A stretch of 64,000 bases of DNA from Advenella incenata (GTDB taxonomy: Bacteria > Pseudomonadota > Gammaproteobacteria > Burkholderiales > Burkholderiaceae_B). Each line of letters starts with the position of its first letter. The stretch's first letter is position 1. Location: the NCBI RefSeq assembly GCF_004217095.1, contig NZ_SHKO01000004.1, positions 1 through 64,000 of the forward strand. Direction: 5' to 3'. This document shows, piece after piece, positions 28,519 to 37,356 of this stretch. The notes under the pieces were generated by a model. That model was not told where the DNA came from. It was given only the letters and a program-made list of their open reading frames with translations, and ran no database searches. A program made the position numbers and the translations under genes.

Positions 28519-29451
28519 ATGGCTGCAGGAAGCCTACTGGCGTTACTGGACGATATTGCAAGTGTGCTAGATGACGTGGCGCTGATGAGCAAGACCGCTG
28601 TCAAGGGATCGGCCGCGACATTCGACGATGTCGCCGTATTGGGCAAGACCGCCATGAAAAAAACGTCGGGCGTGTTGGGTGATGATCTGGCGCTGAATGC
28701 ACAGCAGGTCACGGGAGTCAACCCTGATCGGGAACTGCCGGTTGTCTGGGCCGTGGCCAAAGGGTCGCTGCTCAATAAAGTGATTCTGGTGCCGGCTGCC
28801 TTGCTGATCAGCTATTTTGTTCCGTGGCTGATCCTGCCGCTGCTGATGCTCGGTGGTGCGTTCCTGTCATTCGAGGGAGCCGAGAAGGTCATTCATACGT
28901 TCTTTCACAAGGACAAAGAAAAGCAGGCAGGACAGGCGGTGCCGCAGGATGAAAAAACGAAAATCAGCGGAGCCGTCCGTACCGACTTCATTCTCTCTGC
29001 CGAAATTATCGTTATTTCGCTGGGCGTGGTGTCCAGTGAACCCATCATGACCCAGGTCATTATTCTGAGCGTGATTGCGCTGCTGATTACGGTCTTTGTC
29101 TATGGGCTGGTCGCCGGTATCGTCAAACTGGACGACCTTGGGCTGTACCTATCCGGTCTGCGCAGCAGTATCGCCCAAAAGGTGGGGCAGGGCATTCTCT
29201 GGCTTGCTCCCTATCTGATGAAATTGCTGTCCATTGTTGGAACCATTGCAATGTTCCTGGTTGGCGGCAGCATCATTTTGCACGGCATTCCCGGGGCCGA
29301 ACATTGGCTCGAGTCGGTCTTGCCGTCAAATGGGGCCGGCATGCTGGGCGCTATCCTCACTTTACTGGTGCATTTTGTGATCGGCCTGATCGTGGGTCTG
29401 CTGATTGTTGCAGTAGTGTCACTTTTTCACAAAAAAGAGCATGCAGCGTAA
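28519..29451 (+). CDS. DUF808 family membrane protein
   Basis: 310 residues. The N-terminal 60 residues (MAAGSLLALLDDIASVLDDV, KTAVKGSAATFDDVAVLG) are the characteristic start of DUF808/YedI-like inner membrane proteins, followed by about six membrane segments. FEGAEKVIHTFFHK is a conserved loop. The function is not known. ATG 28519 has TGGGGAA upstream; the earlier ATG at 28507 has none. The 248 nt between the hupB terminator and this gene hold no other gene that I can see. Confidence 0.87.
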   Translation: MAAGSLLALLDDIASVLDDVALMSKTAVKGSAATFDDVAVLGKTAMKKTSGVLGDDLALNAQQVTGVNPDRELPVVWAVAKGSLLNKVILVPAALLISYFVPWLILPLLMLGGAFLSFEGAEKVIHTFFHKDKEKQAGQAVPQDEKTKISGAVRTDFILSAEIIVISLGVVSSEPIMTQVIILSVIALLITVFVYGLVAGIVKLDDLGLYLSGLRSSIAQKVGQGILWLAPYLMKLLSIVGTIAMFLVGGSIILHGIPGAEHWLESVLPSNGAGMLGAILTLLVHFVIGLIVGLLIVAVVSLFHKKEHAA

Positions 29452-29458
29452 AAAATGC

Positions 29459-29487
29459 TTGCATTGTCTTGGCGACCTCCTTATAAT
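29459..29487 (+). promoter_or_regulatory. Promoter of tRNA-Val
   Basis: TTGCAT (29459-29464), a 17-nt spacer and a perfect TATAAT (29482-29487). The predicted transcription start near 29495 lies about 13 nt before the mature tRNA. Confidence 0.8.
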
Positions 29488-29507
29488 TTAATGCTTAGTT
29501 GATCGAC

Positions 29508-29583
29508 GGGTGCTTAGCTCAGTTGGTAGAGCGGCGCCCTTACAAGGCGTAGGTCACAGGTTCGACCCCTGTAGCACCCACCA
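29508..29583 (+). tRNA. tRNA-Val (anticodon UAC)
   Basis: A 76-nt cloverleaf with encoded CCA. The acceptor stem is GGGTGCT/AGCACCC, the D arm is GCTCAGTTGGTAGAGC, the anticodon loop is CTTACAA (TAC at positions 34-36), and the T arm contains GGTTCGACCCC. It decodes GUA and related valine codons. It is a single tRNA with its own promoter and terminator. Confidence 0.96.
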
Positions 29584-29611
29584 ATCCGAAGGTCAATTAC
29601 CAATACGAATT

Positions 29612-29646
29612 AAGGGTTTGCGAGTTTATCGTAAGCCCTTTTTTGT
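29612..29646 (+). terminator. Terminator after tRNA-Val
   Basis: AAGGGTTTGCG pairs with CGTAAGCCCTT (two G-U pairs) around AGTTTAT, followed by a T run. Confidence 0.85.
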
Positions 29647-30114
29647 TTTGTGGCGTTGCTACATGACGTCGTTGTGCCGCCGCTACTACCAGAGGCATGT
29701 GGGGTGGAGTGTTCTGTGTGTTTTAGGAGAACGGCTTGGCCTACTATTACCGCCGCAACAGACGCTGCTCAGCACCGATAGCCATCGCGTGTGCCCAAGC
29801 CTATTTGGTGAACTTTTTTAAACTAAGAACACGTCCGCGCCCCGGCTGATAAAACGGTATAGAAACGGCTTGATCAGATCCATACGGCAACGCGGCGATC
29901 ATAAATCCGGGCCATGAGTAAAAGTCATGAGTAAAGGCTATGAGACTTTCGCATCTTCTTGAGACGGTGTGCTCTGATGGTTTTTTCGCTTAACTTATTA
30001 TCTCTTTTGCGCGCAGCAGGGCATGTTGCCCTGCGTTTCTGATCATCTGTTTCGCCTGCCCGGTCTTGCATCGGCCTTACCGTCCATCCCGGGCTGAGTG
30101 CAGGATCAACTGCC
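29647..30114. other. Non-coding stretch with short repeats and a hairpin
   Basis: No gene is supported. A 13-bp unit starting ATGAGTAAA repeats about 2.4 times at 29914-29944. A perfect 8-bp stem, GCAGGGCA (30016-30023) / TGCCCTGC (30027-30034) with a TGT loop, lies about 80 nt beyond the stop of the small gene at 30115 and may end its transcript, although no T run follows on either strand. Confidence 0.5.
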
Positions 30115-30339
30115 TCAGACTTGGTCGAACCAGCTTTTGAGCAGTTGCACCGATTCGGCGTCACCGCTTTGCGTATCGGGTCCCTGAATATCCATGACAG
30201 CATTCTGATCTACTGCGAACGATTGGTTGGCAATTTCTTCGGCACGGACCATAAACGCGTCACGGGCAGTGCCGGCTTTGGCGACAGCATCCAGGAAGGT
30301 GCTGAGCGATTCGCGGCCATGTTCATTCAACTTGTACAT
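30115..30339 (-). CDS. Small unrecognised protein (74 aa)
   Basis: I do not recognise this protein. It is soluble, mildly acidic and predicted to be mostly helical at the N-terminus (SLSTFLDAVAKAGTARDAF), ending in VQLLKSWFDQV. It has no cysteine, signal peptide or membrane segment. The start at 30339 has AAGGA seven nt upstream, which supports translation. It follows the 104-aa gene on the same strand after 61 nt, so the pair is probably one transcript. Confidence 0.6.
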   Translation of the reverse strand: MYKLNEHGRESLSTFLDAVAKAGTARDAFMVRAEEIANQSFAVDQNAVMDIQGPDTQSGDAESVQLLKSWFDQV

Positions 30340-30400
30340 AGGTCAATCCTTCTGATAGGTGCAATAAGGTATATGCAGTCTAACATTAACCGGGATTGGA

Positions 30401-30715
30401 TTAATCTGGTGTTACGTTCTTTTGCAGGACGGTCAGTAGCGAGGCGGCAACGTTCTTCAGATCGCGGTTCAGTGGTGTCACTTGCAGTTCGAAGCAGCCG
30501 GCCTTGCGCAGATGCCGGCGCAACTGTTGCAAAAATTCGATATCAAAGATGTAGGCACTGGAGCCCGGGCTGTACTGTACGGCGCAATCCTCAGGATTGA
30601 CATAGCAGTTGCCGGTGGAGTCGATATGCGTGGCCTGATTGCTATCCACAATGATTTTGACAGCATTGCTGGCAGTGGATACGGAAGAGAATGGGGATGG
30701 GGCAGAAATACTCAT
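30401..30715 (-). CDS. Small unrecognised protein (104 aa)
   Basis: I do not recognise this protein. Residues 1-15 are rich in Ser/Pro/Ala and probably disordered. The rest looks folded, with predicted strands (AVKIIVDSN, SAYIFDIEFL) and an amphipathic helix (LQQLRRHLRKAGCFEL). There is no signal peptide or membrane segment. ATG 30715 has AGGAGCG upstream and is preferred over the in-frame 30760. It is the first gene of a likely two-gene unit divergent from sbcDC. Confidence 0.62.
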   Translation of the reverse strand: MSISAPSPFSSVSTASNAVKIIVDSNQATHIDSTGNCYVNPEDCAVQYSPGSSAYIFDIEFLQQLRRHLRKAGCFELQVTPLNRDLKNVAASLLTVLQKNVTPD

Positions 30716-31018
30716 TGAGCGCTCCTGTTTAGCTGGTTTGACCGAATGTCGGGGCAGCAAGTTGGACTAAATTCCCCCATACACGCCTTTGTTAGAAGGC
30801 GGTAATGAATTTATATTATTGCAGGCGGTATCCGGCTGTCAACCCATTGGGCTGCAATCGCTAAAATTTGTAGCGTACAAATGCAGGGATGATAACGGGT
30901 CACTGACAGGATAAGATAGAGTCTGACGGCTTCGCTTGCCCTGAACAAATCAGGCTTTGGCGCAGCGCCAGGCTGGCAGTCCCGGTCATTTTTTTCTTCT
31001 TTTGCGTTGTTGTGCTTC
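30716..31018. other. Divergent intergenic region with a palindrome
   Basis: It lies between the small gene pair (-) and sbcD (+). A perfect 7-bp inverted repeat, ATTTGTA (30866-30872) and TACAAAT (30876-30882) with a GCG spacer, has the form of a dimer operator. A separate hairpin, CGCCTT/AAGGCG, is at 30784-30801. The 30 nt before sbcD are pyrimidine-rich and lack a clear Shine-Dalgarno sequence. Confidence 0.5.
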
Positions 31019-32155
31019 ATGAAATTTATCCATACTTCCGACTGGCACCTGGGTCGATCACTCTGCAATCATCCGTTGCTGGATGACCAGGCCCATGTTC
31101 TGCGGCAAATTGCAGACTATGCCCAGCAGCATCAGGCAGATGCGCTGGTGATTGCTGGGGACGTATACGATCGTGCGGTCCCGCCTGCAGGCGCGGTGCG
31201 GCTGCTGAATGATTTTCTGAATCGCATGCATGAACTGAATATTCCAGTTGTGATTATTCCCGGGAACCATGATAGCGCCGACCGGCTGGGTTTTGCCGCG
31301 ATTCCATTGAATACATCCGGTGTTCATATCATTGCCGATTACGAACAAATGCTGCAGCCGGTTATCGTCAAGACGCAAGCGGGGCTGCTGTATTTTCATG
31401 GCATTCCCTATACTGATCCGATACAGGCGCGAGTGTTTGCTCAGGAACCTATAGACAGCTATGAGCAGGCGCATCGGTATCTGATTGAGCGAATTGCCCG
31501 AAACAAACCTGCTCAGGGTGTTCATGTCCTGATCAGCCACTGCTTTCTGGCCGGCAGCCAGGAAAGCGAATCCGAACGTCCGCTGGCTGTCGGCGGTGCC
31601 GACCAGGTTCCCGCCGCGTTGTTCGAGGGTTTCTCCTACGTGGCGCTGGGCCATCTGCACGGGCCGCAGGCCTTTCGACAGGGGCGCATACGTTACAGCG
31701 GCTCACCGCTCAAGTACAGCTTTTCCGAAGAAAAACACAAAAAAGGCGTGTTGCTGGTTGATATCGATCAGGACGGCGTCGCCGCGGCGACGGCGTTGCC
31801 GCTGTATCCACTCCATGATGTGCGCACAATCGAAGGCAAGCTGGACGAGCTGGTTCGCGCTGCGCAGACCGATGCACACTGCGACGACTATCTGCTTGCC
31901 CGGCTAACCGATGATCACGCGATTCTTGATCCCATGGGAAAGCTGCGGGCGGTCTATCCGAATTTGCTGCAAATGGAAAAACCCCAGCTTTACCAGGACG
32001 ATACTGCGCCGCTGATGTCTGCTGCCAGGCTACGGCGCGACGAGTTTTCCCTCTTCAGCGACTTTTTTGAACAGGTCAGCGGGCAGCCCATGACGCAGGC
32101 GCAACGCGCCGCCATGCAGGATGTAGTCGATAACGTATTGAAAAGGGAAGCATAA
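31019..32155 (+). CDS. sbcD: Nuclease SbcCD subunit D
   Basis: 378 residues, Mre11-like metallophosphoesterase. Metal-binding motifs are HTSDWHLGR, VIAGDVYDRAVPP, IIPGNHDSADR, LISHCFLAG and YVALGHLHGPQ. With SbcC it cleaves DNA hairpins and double-strand ends. ATG 31019 gives the canonical MKFIHTSDWHLG; upstream in-frame TTG codons are less likely. It is directly followed by sbcC with no gap. Confidence 0.95.
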   Translation: MKFIHTSDWHLGRSLCNHPLLDDQAHVLRQIADYAQQHQADALVIAGDVYDRAVPPAGAVRLLNDFLNRMHELNIPVVIIPGNHDSADRLGFAAIPLNTSGVHIIADYEQMLQPVIVKTQAGLLYFHGIPYTDPIQARVFAQEPIDSYEQAHRYLIERIARNKPAQGVHVLISHCFLAGSQESESERPLAVGGADQVPAALFEGFSYVALGHLHGPQAFRQGRIRYSGSPLKYSFSEEKHKKGVLLVDIDQDGVAAATALPLYPLHDVRTIEGKLDELVRAAQTDAHCDDYLLARLTDDHAILDPMGKLRAVYPNLLQMEKPQLYQDDTAPLMSAARLRRDEFSLFSDFFEQVSGQPMTQAQRAAMQDVVDNVLKREA

Positions 32156-35100
32156 ATGGTTCCTTTGTATTTGCATCTGCAGGCCTTCGGCCCATTTGCC
32201 GGTGAGCAGAAGCTCGATTTTACTCAGCTGGGTCCTAATCCGCTATTTCTGATCAACGGCCCGACCGGAGCCGGCAAAAGCACCTTGCTCGATGCCATCT
32301 GTTTTGCCCTGTACGGCGAGACCACGGGCGATGAGAAAGACCCCCGTTCGCTGCGTTCGGACCTGGCCGATCCGGCGACAGTGGCGCGCGTGGTGTTCGG
32401 CTTCCGGCTTGGGGGCAAGGTATATGAAATTCAGCGCCAGCCCGCGCAGCGGGTGCCCAAGACCCGAGGCAGCGGCCTGCGGGAGATTGGCACCGAAGGC
32501 GTCATGCTTGATCTGACCGATGCCACGCCCAAGGTGCTTGTTGCAAAAAAGGCCGGACAAATTACCGACTATGTAGAAAGCATTACGGGCTTGAAAGCAG
32601 AGCAGTTTCGCAAGGTGATGGTATTGCCGCAGGGCAAGTTTCGCGAACTGCTGCTGGAAACCTCGCTCAAGCGCGAAGCCCTGTTTGCGCAGTTGTTCCA
32701 GACCGACATCTTCCGGCAGATCGAACAGCAACTGCAGGAACGCGCCAAAGATATCCGCACCCGCCGCGAGGCCAATGAGCTGCAGATTGCCGGATTGCTT
32801 GAACAGGCCGATATTGCAGAGGAGAAGCAGCTTACCGTCGATATTGCGGAACTGACCGGCGCTGAAGCGCTGGCAAAATCCCGCCGCACCGACGCCGTCG
32901 ATCTGCATATGCGCGCACAGCGCAAGATCGAAGAGGCCCGGCGGATACGCGCGCAGTTTGAGCAACGCGATGCGCTGGCCGCGCAACTGGCTCAGCTGGA
33001 GCAGCGCCAGGTCGCTGTTGCCGGGCAGGAAGGGGCGTTACGTCAGGCCCGGGCTGCGGCACAGTTGCGGCAATTGCATGACGGCGCCGATCAAATCAGT
33101 CAGCGTCTGACACAGACCCAGACGCGCCTGGCCGATAGCCAGTTGCGACTTGAGGCGCTCACTCAGCAACTGGCACAGGAGAAAGCGGACCTGGCAACCC
33201 ATGCCGTCGCCTACGAACAGACCGCTGCACTCAATGTCGAACGCAGCCGCTTGCAGGCGCTCTTTCCTAAAGCGCAGGAGTGGCGCCGCCAGCAGCAGCG
33301 ACTGGTTACGCTGAATGCAGATCTGACCCAGGCGCGCCTTGCGCTACAGGCCCAGACAGCAGAGCAGCAAGCCAGGCTTGAGCGTATGGCGAACATGAAG
33401 CATGAGCAAAAGGCATGGCAAGAGATGGTGGCGGCACTGCCAGACCAGAGCGTGGCGGTGGCGCACAACAAGGCGCGCCTGAGCGAGCGGCTGGCCTGTG
33501 ACGCGCTCGCCGGGCGTGTGAAGGCGCTGCGCGACGAACAGGCTGCGGCGGCGAACGAGCAGGGTCTTCTGCAAGATGCCTTGCGGTCAGCGCAGCGCGA
33601 ACAGGATCGCCTGGAACTGGCCTGGCATCAGAGTCAGGCCAGTCGGCTGGCCGCGCGCCTGCAGCAGGGGCTACCGTGCCCGGTATGTGGCAGTGTGTCT
33701 CATCCGGCACCAGCGCCTTCGGATGGACACCAGATCAGCGACCAGATGTTGCGCCAGGCCAGGCAGCACGTACAGGCGGCAGGCCAGCGACTTGCTGCTC
33801 ACGAGGCCCGGATGACGCAACTGGCGCGTCAGTGCGACCAGGTGCAGACCGAACTGGATCAGCGCCGGCAAGCATTGGGACAGGATGCACACTCGGACCT
33901 GGCACAATTGCAAATCAGATTTGATGAGCAGGAAAAACAACTGCAGGCGAGCCAGACCGCGCGCCAAAAGCTGGAGGTTGGGCTGCAGCAGCTGGCGACG
34001 CTGGAACAGGACCAGCATACGCAGGAACAGACCGTGGCGCAGCTTCGCATCCAGCTTCAGACATTGAGCGTGACGCATGGCGGCCAGCAGGCGACGTTGC
34101 GCATGCTCGAGCAGGAATTGCCAGAGCACAGTCGCGCCGAAGACCAACTGCGTGTGCAGATTGACGGGTTGACGCGGCAAATTGAGGAGTTGACCCAGGC
34201 ATGGCGTCAGGCCGAGAACGCGGTTCGACAGCGGCAGGATCAGATTCTGGGATTGCAGTCTACGATCGCTGCGCTGCGGGAACAACTGGCGCAGGACAAG
34301 CAGCTTCATATAGCCGCGATGCAGAAGTACGAAGACGCCTTGGCGCGCAGCGACTTTGCTGAAACCGGGAGTTGGCAGACTGCACAACGGGATGAGGCGC
34401 AATGTGCGGCGCTGCAAAGTGCAATAGACAGCTATTACGAAGCGCTGCATCAGACGCGGGGGCGATACGCCGAACTGGGCAAGGCGCTCGATGGTCTGGT
34501 TCAGCCCGATCTTGATCAATGTCTGCGCGAAGAACAGGCTGCCGCTACGGTGGCCCAGCAAGCCGAGCAGGCCTGGCAGCAGATCCGTGATCGCCTGTTG
34601 GCACTCACGACCTTGCAGGACAGGTTGGTAAAAATCAGAGCAAGTAGTGTGGCACTGGATGAAGAATATGCGGTGTACGGCACGCTCAGCGACGTTGCTT
34701 CCGGACGTCAGGGCAGCAAAGTCAGCCTGCAGCGTTTCGTGTTGAGTGTGCTGCTGGATGATGTGCTGATCGGCGCATCGCTGCGCCTGCGTAAAATGAG
34801 TCGCGGGCGCTATCAATTGATTCGCCGTGAGCAGGCCGGTCGTGGTGCCTCGGGCCTGGATCTGGATGTCATGGATGAGTACACCGGTCAGCAGCGCGCC
34901 GTTGCAACCCTGTCCGGCGGCGAATCTTTCATGGCTGCACTGGCGCTGGCCCTGGGCTTATCCGATGTGGTGCAAGCCTATGCCGGTGGTATCCGTCTTG
35001 ATACCCTGTTTATTGACGAGGGATTCGGCAGTCTGGATGCCGAGTCGCTGGAGCTTGCCATACGAACGCTCATTGATCTGCAGGCAGCAGGCAGGACCAT

Positions 35101-35236
35101 CGGCATTATCTCTCACGTCAGTGAGCTCAAAGAGCAGATGTCATTGCGTGTGGACGTTATTCCACATGTGTCGGGCAGCCGGATCCGCGTACAGGCGCCC
35201 GGGATTGTCGATACACAATTGTTGCACAGCAGCTGA
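32156..35236 (+). CDS. sbcC: Nuclease SbcCD subunit C
   Basis: 1026 residues, Rad50/SMC-like ATPase. Walker A is NGPTGAGKSTLLDAICFAL near residue 38. Long glutamine- and alanine-rich coiled coils flank a zinc hook, CPVC, at about 508-511. The C-terminal lobe has the ABC signature TLSGGESFMAALALALGL and Walker B LDTLFIDEGFGSLDAE. It works with SbcD on hairpins and blocked DNA ends. The start codon begins right after the sbcD stop, so the two are translationally coupled. Confidence 0.95.
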   Translation: MVPLYLHLQAFGPFAGEQKLDFTQLGPNPLFLINGPTGAGKSTLLDAICFALYGETTGDEKDPRSLRSDLADPATVARVVFGFRLGGKVYEIQRQPAQRVPKTRGSGLREIGTEGVMLDLTDATPKVLVAKKAGQITDYVESITGLKAEQFRKVMVLPQGKFRELLLETSLKREALFAQLFQTDIFRQIEQQLQERAKDIRTRREANELQIAGLLEQADIAEEKQLTVDIAELTGAEALAKSRRTDAVDLHMRAQRKIEEARRIRAQFEQRDALAAQLAQLEQRQVAVAGQEGALRQARAAAQLRQLHDGADQISQRLTQTQTRLADSQLRLEALTQQLAQEKADLATHAVAYEQTAALNVERSRLQALFPKAQEWRRQQQRLVTLNADLTQARLALQAQTAEQQARLERMANMKHEQKAWQEMVAALPDQSVAVAHNKARLSERLACDALAGRVKALRDEQAAAANEQGLLQDALRSAQREQDRLELAWHQSQASRLAARLQQGLPCPVCGSVSHPAPAPSDGHQISDQMLRQARQHVQAAGQRLAAHEARMTQLARQCDQVQTELDQRRQALGQDAHSDLAQLQIRFDEQEKQLQASQTARQKLEVGLQQLATLEQDQHTQEQTVAQLRIQLQTLSVTHGGQQATLRMLEQELPEHSRAEDQLRVQIDGLTRQIEELTQAWRQAENAVRQRQDQILGLQSTIAALREQLAQDKQLHIAAMQKYEDALARSDFAETGSWQTAQRDEAQCAALQSAIDSYYEALHQTRGRYAELGKALDGLVQPDLDQCLREEQAAATVAQQAEQAWQQIRDRLLALTTLQDRLVKIRASSVALDEEYAVYGTLSDVASGRQGSKVSLQRFVLSVLLDDVLIGASLRLRKMSRGRYQLIRREQAGRGASGLDLDVMDEYTGQQRAVATLSGGESFMAALALALGLSDVVQAYAGGIRLDTLFIDEGFGSLDAESLELAIRTLIDLQAAGRTIGIISHVSELKEQMSLRVDVIPHVSGSRIRVQAPGIVDTQLLHSS

Positions 35237-35404
35237 ACGGTCGTATCCGGCGATACTGCTCAGACCTGGGTGCGCAGCCGGTACGATACTACCCTCTATA
35301 GGCAGCAGGGGTCGGGCCAGGCGTATCGAGGGCCAGGTCCGTCGGCGGTCCACTTGCGCAGGTGCACAAAAAAATCAAAAGCAGCCGGGCGAAATTGAGT
35401 AGAA

Positions 35405-35477
35405 TAATGGTCTGGTCTCAATTTAAGTGATTGAAATTTCAGCTTTTTGTCAGAAATATGGATAGAGCAGACCATTA
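35405..35477. repeat. Perfect 10-bp inverted repeat upstream of the response regulator
   Basis: TAATGGTCTG (35405-35414) and CAGACCATTA (35468-35477) are exact inverted copies 53 bp apart, ending 20 nt before the regulator start. The intervening segment is A/T-rich. They could be paired operator half-sites or a 5' leader stem. Confidence 0.7.
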
Positions 35478-35496
35478 AACTACAGGCAGAATCAAT

Positions 35497-36183
35497 ATGC
35501 GAATTTTAGTAATCGAAGATGACAATATTCTGGGCTCGGCCCTGCAAGAGTTTCTGCGCGAACAGGGATATGCTGTTGATTGGGTCTCCAACGGGAGCCA
35601 GGTTTTTGGTGCGGTGTCTGGCCAGGTGTACCAATTGCTTCTCCTTGACCTGAATTTACCGGATATGAACGGGCTGGAGGTTCTCAAGCAATTGCGGGCG
35701 CAGGGGCACCAGGAGCCAACGCTGATTCTGACCGCCCGTGATGATGTCGAAGACCGGGTTGCCGGGCTTGACGCAGGCGCCGATGATTACGTGACCAAGC
35801 CGTTCGAGCTGTCCGAGCTTGCAGCCCGGGTGCGTACCTTTGCGCGGCGTCAGTCCGGTCAGTCCAGTCCGGTCATAGAGGTGGGGCCGCTGCAGTTTGA
35901 TACAGTAGGCCGGGAAGTACGCGTCCATGGGGAGCGACTGAACCTGTCGGTGCGTGAGTTGTCGGTGCTCGAAATGCTGATGGCCCGTCCCGGAAGAGTG
36001 GTAACCAAGCGACAGATCGTCAATTCGCTTTCCGCCTGGGATGCCGATTTCAGCGAAAATGCGGTCGAAGTCTATGTATACCGGCTGCGCAAGCGCCTGG
36101 AGGGCACCGGCACATCAATCCAGACCGTACGCGGGTTTGGTTATCTTCTTGAAATCGACGATGCGGCTGGCGCTACGGATTGA
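35497..36183 (+). CDS. OmpR/PhoB family response regulator
   Basis: 228 residues. The receiver domain has the acidic pocket EDD, the phospho-acceptor D51 in LLLDLNLPDMNG, the conserved Thr in LILTARDD and Lys in YVTKPFELSEL. The C-terminal winged helix ends in YVYRLRKRLEGTGTSIQTV and RGFGYLLEID. It binds DNA when phosphorylated, presumably by the kinase encoded 66 nt downstream. It resembles TctD/QseB-type regulators. The inverted repeat just upstream may be its own binding site. Confidence 0.92.
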   Translation: MRILVIEDDNILGSALQEFLREQGYAVDWVSNGSQVFGAVSGQVYQLLLLDLNLPDMNGLEVLKQLRAQGHQEPTLILTARDDVEDRVAGLDAGADDYVTKPFELSELAARVRTFARRQSGQSSPVIEVGPLQFDTVGREVRVHGERLNLSVRELSVLEMLMARPGRVVTKRQIVNSLSAWDADFSENAVEVYVYRLRKRLEGTGTSIQTVRGFGYLLEIDDAAGATD

Positions 36184-36249
36184 GAAAACATTGAACCTGC
36201 CCGGGCGATGCTCTAGAATCGGCGGCAGGACTTCCTTTTCTCTTATTCC

Positions 36250-37356
36250 ATGACCAATCCCAAACGTGGCAGTGCCCGGCGCAGCGGTTCTTTTCTTCAG
36301 AAAGGTTCCCTGTTTCGTCACTTGATCATCCGCCTGATCCCGGCACTGCTGGTTCTCATTATTCTGGATTTCAGCGCAACATTGTTGATTATGCAGGATG
36401 CGCTTGACTGGGTGGTCAAGGATATCTTCATTGTGATCATCATTGGGCAGTTGCTGCTGGTGGCGCTATTTGCCTGGCTGGTGTTCTATGGGGTGCGCTC
36501 GGGGCTGCGATCGGTCAATATGCTGGCCGGAGAAATTTCCCAACGCTCAGAAGAGGATCTGCAGCCCATTGAATTGCATAACGTGCCCACCGAGCTGCTG
36601 CCTTTGCTGGATCGGCTGAACGATTTGTTGCGCAAGCTGGATGAGTCCCTGGTGGCCCAGCGTCGCTTTATCGGCCACGCGGCGCATCAGTTTCGTACGC
36701 CTTTGGCCGGCCTGCGCCTCGAATCGGAGCTGATGCTGGCGCGCACACTGCCTGATGATGTCCGAGAGCGTGCCGAGAGAATCAAAACCATCAGCAACCG
36801 TCTTATCCACCTGGGGCAGCAGTTACTGGTGCTGGCCAGGGCAGATCCCGGCATTCGTCCCCAGGATGTTTTTACAAAAATCAATTTATGCGAATGGGTA
36901 CAGAACGCCGGTCTGGAATGGGTGCCCAAGACGCGGCAGCATGGGGTTGATCTTGTTCTGGATGCCCCAGACACTGCGGTGTGGATAGACGGGGATGTAT
37001 TGCTGCTGGAAGAGTTGCTGGGCAACCTGATCGACAATGCGCTCAAGTACGCCCAGGGGGCAAATAATATTACGCTGACTGTGGGATCCAACCCGCCATC
37101 GCTCACTGTGCGTGACGATGGTTGCGGCATTGATCCCGAGGATGCCGCGCAGATTTTCGATGCTTTTTACCGGTCACCCAAGGCAGGTGCCACAGGAACC
37201 GGACTGGGCCTGACAATCGTGCGCGAAATTACCCGTGCCCATGGCGCCTGGTGGAGCCTGCTGAGCCGCCCGCAAATCCACGGTACCCAGATTACCGTAA
37301 TTTTTCCCGGACCACGTATCGGCACCCGGCTTACCCGTTCTAAGGTTGATAAATAA
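36250..37356 (+). CDS. Sensor histidine kinase with minimal periplasmic loop
   Basis: 368 residues. Two membrane helices (about 26-47 and 59-81) are joined by only about ten residues, so there is no periplasmic sensor domain. A short HAMP-like linker follows. The H box is IGHAAHQFRTPLAGLRLE with H146 as phospho-acceptor. The ATPase part shows the N box NLIDNALKYA, G1 VRDDGCGIDPED and G2 GTGLGLTIVREI. The H box is like that of TctE, but TctE has a large sensor region that is absent here. The signal may be sensed in the membrane or through a partner. The stop TAA shares one base with the kup start. Confidence 0.9.
   Translation: MTNPKRGSARRSGSFLQKGSLFRHLIIRLIPALLVLIILDFSATLLIMQDALDWVVKDIFIVIIIGQLLLVALFAWLVFYGVRSGLRSVNMLAGEISQRSEEDLQPIELHNVPTELLPLLDRLNDLLRKLDESLVAQRRFIGHAAHQFRTPLAGLRLESELMLARTLPDDVRERAERIKTISNRLIHLGQQLLVLARADPGIRPQDVFTKINLCEWVQNAGLEWVPKTRQHGVDLVLDAPDTAVWIDGDVLLLEELLGNLIDNALKYAQGANNITLTVGSNPPSLTVRDDGCGIDPEDAAQIFDAFYRSPKAGATGTGLGLTIVREITRAHGAWWSLLSRPQIHGTQITVIFPGPRIGTRLTRSKVDK

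Noticed and set aside
33671-34816. 381-codon - strand open frame inside sbcC
   Set aside because: Antisense to the SbcC coiled coil; its leucine/glutamine-rich sequence simply mirrors the repeats of the coiled coil.
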